From contig NZ_JAMLIG010000002.1 of the NCBI RefSeq assembly GCF_023954305.1, positions 124,001 to 188,000 on the forward strand: a stretch of DNA of 64,000 nt, read 5' to 3'. The DNA comes from Mesorhizobium sp. GTDB taxonomy: Bacteria; Pseudomonadota; Alphaproteobacteria; Rhizobiales; Rhizobiaceae. The translations under genes were made by a program, and so were the position numbers. Within the stretch, counting starts at the first letter, position 1. Every line of letters starts with the position of its first letter. Of the stretch, positions 59,487-64,000 are shown one piece after another. The notes under the pieces are model-generated. The model was not told where the DNA came from. It worked only from the letters and a program-made list of their open reading frames with translations, and searched no databases.

Positions 59487-60539
59487 CTACCGGCCCAATG
59501 CCTCGCCGATACGGTTGAGAAGCCCGACCACGTGCTGACGTTTGTCGAGATTGTAGGTGTCGGTGTCGCGGATCGTCGCGTTGGCCTCGTCCCACAGTTC
59601 GGCGAGGCGAGCCGCCCGCCTCCCCTCGCCTCGGGCCGCGGCGTCGGTCGCAGCCAGCGCAACGGTCTCGAGCAGATGGTCGTTGAGAATGTCGAACGTC
59701 ACCGTCTGGTCGCGGCCGGACACGGCGTCGGCAAGCCGGTAGGCATCGAGTGGATCGCGCCGCGCCTTGGCAGTGAATTGGTCGGCCGCCTGCGTGACGT
59801 CGAAGCCGCCATGCTCGGCGAGCAGGATTGCCTGCCGCGCGCTGCCGCCGGCGCGATCGATGAGCGCGCGGCGCGCGTCCGGGGCCTCTGGCAGGCCCGA
59901 GCCGAACGAGCCGAGCACCGCGTCAATCTCGGGTTCCGAAAGCGGCGAAAAGCGCATCACCTGACAGCGGGATCGGATGGTTGGCAGCAAGGTTCCCGGC
60001 GCATGCGAAATCAAAAGGAAGATGGCGCGCGCCGGCGGCTCCTCGAGGCTCTTCAGGAGCGCGTTCGCCGCGTTGCGGTTCATCTCGTCGGCCGGATCGA
60101 CAATCACCACCCGGTAGCTGTCGTCATGCGCCCTCAGCGACAGGAAGCGACCGACGCGCCGGACCTCGTCGACGGTGATGGCGCTTTTGAACTTCTTCGT
60201 CTTGTCGTCATAAGGCCGCGTCAGATGCAGCACCGCCGGATGCGCGCCGCTCGCCACCTGACGCGCCACCGCGCTCGCTGGATCTGGCCGGCCGAAGGCA
60301 GCGGGCGCGTCTTCGCCGCGCGGATGGGACAGGAGGTGATGCGCGAGGTGGAAGGCGAAGGTTGCCTTGCCGATGCCCTTCGGCCCGGTCAACAGCAGGG
60401 CGTGATGCAACTTTCCGGCGCGATAGGCCGCCGCGATCTGGGCGGCGTGTTCGGCATGGCCGAAGAGATGCGGGTTCTCCGCCGGCTCCGGGATATCGGG
60501 CAGGCTGTCGGCCTGTTCGGGCGCGAGACGCTCGCTCAT
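59487..60539 (-). CDS. holB: DNA polymerase III delta-prime subunit
   Basis: The 350-residue clamp-loader subunit has the Walker A-like LLLTGPKGIGKATFAFHLAHHLL (~residue 52), VIVDPADEMNRNAANALLKSLEEPPA (~145) and SRCQVMRFSPLSEPE, characteristic of delta-prime. It loads the beta clamp with DnaX and HolA. The ATG overlaps the tmk stop by four bases. The conserved order tmk-holB-metG-tatD is found across alphaproteobacteria. Confidence 0.94.
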   Translation of the reverse strand: MSERLAPEQADSLPDIPEPAENPHLFGHAEHAAQIAAAYRAGKLHHALLLTGPKGIGKATFAFHLAHHLLSHPRGEDAPAAFGRPDPASAVARQVASGAHPAVLHLTRPYDDKTKKFKSAITVDEVRRVGRFLSLRAHDDSYRVVIVDPADEMNRNAANALLKSLEEPPARAIFLLISHAPGTLLPTIRSRCQVMRFSPLSEPEIDAVLGSFGSGLPEAPDARRALIDRAGGSARQAILLAEHGGFDVTQAADQFTAKARRDPLDAYRLADAVSGRDQTVTFDILNDHLLETVALAATDAAARGEGRRAARLAELWDEANATIRDTDTYNLDKRQHVVGLLNRIGEALGR

Positions 60540-61210
60540 CGGCCCTGTCCTTGATGCGCGGCGATCGCAGTGCCCGTCCGGGACAGCCGGGCGCGCACAG
60601 CCTTCTCGATCTCTGCCGCGACCCTTGCCGGAGCTTTGGACGCGTCGACCACCACGCAGCGCCCCGGCTCGGCCTTCGCGATGTCGAGGAAGGCCTGGCG
60701 GCGCCGTTCGTGGATGTCGAGCGTCTCCTTCTCGAAGCGGTCCACCGCGCCGCTGCCGCGCCGCTGCGCCGCTCGCGCAAGTCCGAGCGCCGGATCGAGA
60801 TCGAGGATGACCGTCAGGTCCGGCTTCATGCCGTTGATCGCGACTGATTCCAGCGCTCGCATGAAACCGGCATCGAGATTGCCCGTCACGCCCTGATAGA
60901 CCCGCGAGGAATCGAGGAACCGATCGCACAGCACGACTTTCCCGTCCTCGACGGCGGGACGGATCACCTGCTCGACATGGTCGGATCGCGCGGCGGCGAA
61001 CAGGATCGCCTCCATCGCCGGCCCGAAGGTCTCGGCGGCTCCCGAAAGAAGGACGTGGCGCACCGCCTCCGCGCCCGGCGAGCCACCCGGCTCGCGCGTC
61101 ACCAGCACGTCCAAGCCCTCGGCGCGCAATACATCGGCCAGCCGCACGATCTGGGTCGACTTGCCGACACCCTCGCCGCCCTCGAATGTCACGAAAAGTC
61201 CGCGCGCCAA
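60536..61210 (-). CDS. tmk: Thymidylate kinase
   Basis: The 224-residue enzyme phosphorylates dTMP to dTDP. P-loop FEGGEGVGKSTQIVRLA (~8-20), TREPGGSPGAEAVR, and the DRFLDSSRVYQG substrate-binding motif (~97) are intact. No ATG is found at the N-terminus: a TTG at 61210 encodes the start with GGTGA just upstream. A GTG a few codons into the P-loop strand would be too late. It overlaps holB by four bases. Confidence 0.94.
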   Translation of the reverse strand: MARGLFVTFEGGEGVGKSTQIVRLADVLRAEGLDVLVTREPGGSPGAEAVRHVLLSGAAETFGPAMEAILFAAARSDHVEQVIRPAVEDGKVVLCDRFLDSSRVYQGVTGNLDAGFMRALESVAINGMKPDLTVILDLDPALGLARAAQRRGSGAVDRFEKETLDIHERRRQAFLDIAKAEPGRCVVVDASKAPARVAAEIEKAVRARLSRTGTAIAAHQGQGR

Positions 61211-61278
61211 GAATTCACCGTCGTGCCGGATAACAGGTCCTAGCGTTTATTCGCCCTGCTTCCAAACGTCCACCGGCA

Positions 61279-62445
61279 TCAGCGCAGCCAGCCGATTGCG
61301 AGTTCCTCGATCGCATCGAGCGTGCGCTGCGACAGCGAGCCGACGCCGACCGCTTCCGCCGCATAGAGCGGCGTCTCCTGGGTCAGCATGTCCCCGACCC
61401 AGATCTTCAGCTTTCCGACCGGCTGTCCGACCTGGACGGGTGCCTCGACCGGCCCCTCATAGACGATGCGCGCGATCACCTTGTCGCGGTTCTCCGCCGG
61501 CACAAGCATCGATACCGCACCATGTGCCGACAGTTTGACCCGCGATTTCTCGCCGCCGAAGGTCTTTGCCTCGCCGACCGTCTCGTCGGCCGCGAAGATC
61601 TCGATCTTCCTGAAGGCCCGCATGCCCCACTCGATCAGCCTGCGCGCCTCGTCCACGCGTTCCTTCTCCGTCGCCAGTCCGCTCATCGCAAGGAACAGCC
61701 GCTTGCCGTCGCCCGCCGCCGAGGCAACGATACCGAACCCCGCTTCCTCCGCGAAGCCGGTGGCGAGCCCGTCGGCGCCGATGCCCAGCTTGATCAACGG
61801 GTTGCGGTTCTGCTGGTTGATGTTGTTCCACTTGTATTCGCTCTGCGCGAAGAGCGGATAGAACTCGGGATAGGTCTGCCAGATATGGCGCGCGAGCGTG
61901 ACGAGATCGCGCGCGGTGACGGATTGTCCGTCCGCCGGCAGGCCGGTCGGATTGACGAAGACAGATTTCGCCAGTCCGAGCTCTTTCGCCCGTTCATTCA
62001 TCCGTTCCGTAAACTTGGCCTCGGAGCCGGACATACCCTCGGCCATGACGATGCAGGCGTCGTTGGCGGTGATCACCACCGCGCCCTGGATCAGGTCGCC
62101 GAGCGGTACGAAAGACTTGACCGCGGCGAACATGGTTGCCGTTCGCGACGGCGCGCCGCCGGTGCGCCAGGCGTGCTCGCTGACCTGGAACGTGGTGTCG
62201 CGGCTTAAGCGGCCCGCCTTGAGCGCATCGAAGACGATCTCAGCCGTCATCAGCTTGGCCAGCGATGCGGGCGTGAATCTTACGTCGGGATCCTTGGCGT
62301 AGAGGATGGTACCCGTCTCGGCGTCGATCACGAAGGCGCGCGCGGCCTTGGTCTCGAACTGCGCCAGCGCGGCGCAGGCCGAAAGGACAAGCCAGGTAGT
62401 GGCGATGAACGCCGCCCTGAAGCCGCATACGACCTTCGATACCAA
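61279..62445 (-). CDS. D-alanyl-D-alanine carboxypeptidase family protein with altered active-site motifs
   Basis: The 388-residue exported protein has a signal peptide (hydrophobic ~10-28, cleavage ALA|QF) and a DacA-type serine-peptidase fold (~30-280) plus a C-terminal beta domain. SxxK is intact (Ser61-Leu-Ala-Lys64), but the SxN motif reads TAN (126-128, VITANDACIVMAE) and the KTG motif reads ATG (228-230, ADGLATGFAEEAGFG). Catalysis may therefore be weakened or changed. I choose a TTG start at 62445 because GGAGGG lies six bases upstream; an ATG at 62472 has poorer support. It precedes tmk in the run. Confidence 0.88.
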   Translation of the reverse strand: MVSKVVCGFRAAFIATTWLVLSACAALAQFETKAARAFVIDAETGTILYAKDPDVRFTPASLAKLMTAEIVFDALKAGRLSRDTTFQVSEHAWRTGGAPSRTATMFAAVKSFVPLGDLIQGAVVITANDACIVMAEGMSGSEAKFTERMNERAKELGLAKSVFVNPTGLPADGQSVTARDLVTLARHIWQTYPEFYPLFAQSEYKWNNINQQNRNPLIKLGIGADGLATGFAEEAGFGIVASAAGDGKRLFLAMSGLATEKERVDEARRLIEWGMRAFRKIEIFAADETVGEAKTFGGEKSRVKLSAHGAVSMLVPAENRDKVIARIVYEGPVEAPVQVGQPVGKLKIWVGDMLTQETPLYAAEAVGVGSLSQRTLDAIEELAIGWLR

Positions 62446-62541
62446 CTGATGCCCTCCAAAAGCCGAGGCCATCCTACCGGCCTGAAGTGGAGGCAGGAAG
62501 GCGTAAAGGCGGGAGAATTGTGGGCGGCTGAGCCAGAGCGC

Positions 62542-63744
62542 TCAATTGCGGACGATGAAGGCGTCTGTTGCCCCGTTGTCCCATGCCGAGCGCAGCAGGT
62601 CGTCGATCGCCATGGCTTGCTTGGGCCGAGCCGTCACCGAATACCAGACGGTCGAACCGTCCCTGCTCTGCTCGATCGATGCCAGCGCGAGCGGCAGGAG
62701 CTCGCTCACCAGACGCTCGGCTTCCGCGCGGTCGGCGAATGTCCCGACGGACACATAATCCGTGGGGTCAGCTTGCCCCGACGTCTGCGACGACAGGATT
62801 TGCGCGGGCGACAGTCCGCCCTTGGCGACCTCGTCGAAGGGAGCAGCCGAACGGCCCGAAGACTCCTCGGCATAACCGAGAACCGCCGTTTTGCCACCGC
62901 GGCCTTCCAGACGGGCCAGCGGCCGGTCGGCGATGACGGGACCGTTTTCGGGAAATTCCATCGAGCCCGCGGCGGAACCGGCTGTTCCGGACGAGGTAAG
63001 CTGTCCGGGGAACGCCGCAGCCATTGCTTGCGAAGCGCCGACGGTGGCGGTGGGCGTCGGCCCGGCCATCGCAATCATCACGCCTGTCGCCATCCCGTCG
63101 GAGGGGTCGGGCGCCGCGTTGCCCGGCTTGTAGGACGCCAGCAGAAATTCATCGTCGCGGCCTTCGAGCGGCGCGCGGCCGACATAGTCGACGCGCACCT
63201 CCGCGATGCCGCTATGCTTGTAGTCCAGCATCTCGGCCGCCCGGCTCGAGAGGTCGATGACGCGTCCATGCGCGAACGGACCGCGATCGTTGACGCGCAC
63301 GATGACCGAACTACCGTTCTTGAGGTTCGTCACCCGCGCATAGCTCGGCAGCGGCATGGTCGGATGCGCCGCCGACAGATGCGTCATGTCGTAAATCTCG
63401 CCGTTGGCGGTTAGCCGGCCATGGAAGGCGTCGCCATACCAGGACGCCTTGCCCTTCTTCGAATAGCCCGGCTGCTCCTTCGGATAGTACCATTTGCCGG
63501 CGACTTGATAGGGCTTGCCGATCTGATCGCGGCCGCCGCCGCGCGGCAGGCGCGAGCGCAGGTTCGTCATGCGCGGGCTGGCCTTGCCGTAGACGGATTC
63601 CGGGAAATATTCCTTGGTGGCCGGGCGCTTCGACACCGAAACCTTGGGTTCGTGCGACGAGCAGCCTGCGAGGGCGGCGGCAAAGGCGATCAGCGAGATG
63701 ATTGCGCCGGATTTGAGCGCCCCGCGGCCCTTGTTGTCGGTCAT
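62542..63744 (-). CDS. rlpA: RlpA-like septal-ring lipoprotein with SPOR domain
   Basis: The 400-residue lipoprotein has a lipobox (LAGC, Cys28), a linker, the double-psi beta-barrel RlpA domain (~100-195: GKASWYGDAFHGRLTANGEIYDM, RVNDRGPFAHGRVIDLS), a ~120-residue Gly/Ser/Pro linker and a C-terminal SPOR domain (~325-400, YVSVGTFADRAEAERLVSEL). In Pseudomonas RlpA is a lytic transglycosylase for denuded glycan strands at the septum. Start MTDNKGRGAL gives the lipoprotein signal; the frame upstream is Arg-rich and not conserved. It lies 96 bases before the carboxypeptidase gene. Confidence 0.92.
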   Translation of the reverse strand: MTDNKGRGALKSGAIISLIAFAAALAGCSSHEPKVSVSKRPATKEYFPESVYGKASPRMTNLRSRLPRGGGRDQIGKPYQVAGKWYYPKEQPGYSKKGKASWYGDAFHGRLTANGEIYDMTHLSAAHPTMPLPSYARVTNLKNGSSVIVRVNDRGPFAHGRVIDLSSRAAEMLDYKHSGIAEVRVDYVGRAPLEGRDDEFLLASYKPGNAAPDPSDGMATGVMIAMAGPTPTATVGASQAMAAAFPGQLTSSGTAGSAAGSMEFPENGPVIADRPLARLEGRGGKTAVLGYAEESSGRSAAPFDEVAKGGLSPAQILSSQTSGQADPTDYVSVGTFADRAEAERLVSELLPLALASIEQSRDGSTVWYSVTARPKQAMAIDDLLRSAWDNGATDAFIVRN

Positions 63745-64000
63745 GCTCTGGTCGTCCCCACGAAGTCTGCCGATCCGGACGGACCGACGCCTGCTCTCGT
63801 CTGGCCGCCGGCCATTCCCCGCCCGGCATCCAGCCTTTTTTCTTGTAGCGCCCAAGGCTTTAGCGCAGTCTTAATCGATTGTGACCCGAAGCGGGCAAAT
63901 TTATGACGTCCGTCCGCCGATCGGAGCATTCGGTGCGCGGGAGCTGGCAGAAGTTCAGGCTTGGGCCGACCGAAGGATGTCGCGTGTGTGTGAAATTCTT
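63745..64000. other. Window-end intergenic DNA upstream of rlpA
   Basis: These 256 bases hold the minus-strand rlpA promoter region. A plus-strand frame from ATG 63903 runs off the window end (MTSVRRSEHSVRGSW...) but lacks a ribosome-binding site and homology I recognise, so I do not call it a gene. No tRNA or repeat is seen. Confidence 0.5.

Noticed and set aside
63903..64000. A gene starting at the window end
   Set aside because: The frame is short, has no ribosome-binding site, and shows no recognisable N-terminus.

Overview
The window is chromosomal DNA of an alphaproteobacterium, most likely a member of the Hyphomicrobiales (Rhizobiales) near Mesorhizobium/Aminobacter (Phyllobacteriaceae). 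The DNA is GC-rich and densely packed. Taxonomic markers are the order dusB-ntrB-ntrC-ntrY-ntrX-trkA-dat-hfq-hflX, a pyruvate dehydrogenase E1-beta subunit with its own lipoyl domain, the kinase CckA, a fused ispDF gene, a one-cysteine DksA, and a giant membrane coiled-coil protein of the Growth Pole Ring (GPR/RgsE) type. I found no rRNA, tRNA, CRISPR array, prophage or insertion sequence.

Layout. 1-4080: end of an IlvD/Edd dehydratase, a VOC-fold protein, kdsA, a PRC-barrel protein and eno. 4103-10069 (-): the ~2,000-residue GPR-like gene, a third of which is tandem 87-bp and 108-bp repeats. 10351-15189: an Hpt protein, a 2Fe-2S ferredoxin, a MATE exporter, a secreted DUF922 protein, then folP-folB-folK. 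15190-19000: a secreted protein, the ycjF/ycjX pair and a SixA-like phosphatase, all on the minus strand. 19279-23298: dksA, a FliO-like protein and cckA. 23492-29413: urtABCDE for urea uptake, behind a sigma-54 promoter and an NtrC-type palindrome. 29496-39594: ftsB, then the pyruvate dehydrogenase and lipoate region (pdhA, pdhB, pdhC, lpdA, lipA), interrupted by small membrane proteins, a Uma2-family gene and an SGNH hydrolase. 39602-41295 (-): cinA and ispDF. 41461-52887: dusB, ntrBC, ntrYX, trkA, dat, hfq, hflX. 52904-56060: mazG, a second DUF922 protein, a decayed ferredoxin domain, a TauE/SafE exporter and a GFA protein. 56253-63744 (-): a run reading rlpA, D-Ala-D-Ala carboxypeptidase, tmk, holB, metG, tatD, MBL hydrolase.

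Three themes link the genes. Nitrogen control is present as regulator and target: ntrBC/ntrYX sit about 20 kb from urtABCDE, whose promoter carries sigma-54 and NtrC signatures. Envelope growth and division appear as the GPR-like protein, CckA, FtsB, an RlpA-type lipoprotein and a carboxypeptidase. The PDH complex, its E3 and lipoyl synthase are clustered.

Most of the window is ordinary housekeeping sequence, and I see no clear new defence or mobile system. The best leads are: an NtrC box over the predicted urtA start site; an active-site-altered DD-carboxypeptidase; the repeat-built polar-growth protein with a paired GTTAAC motif upstream; a Uma2 gene between two lipoyl-domain direct repeats in the PDH operon; a broken oxygenase-reductase ferredoxin domain at 54.4 kb; and several perfect palindromes at operon junctions.
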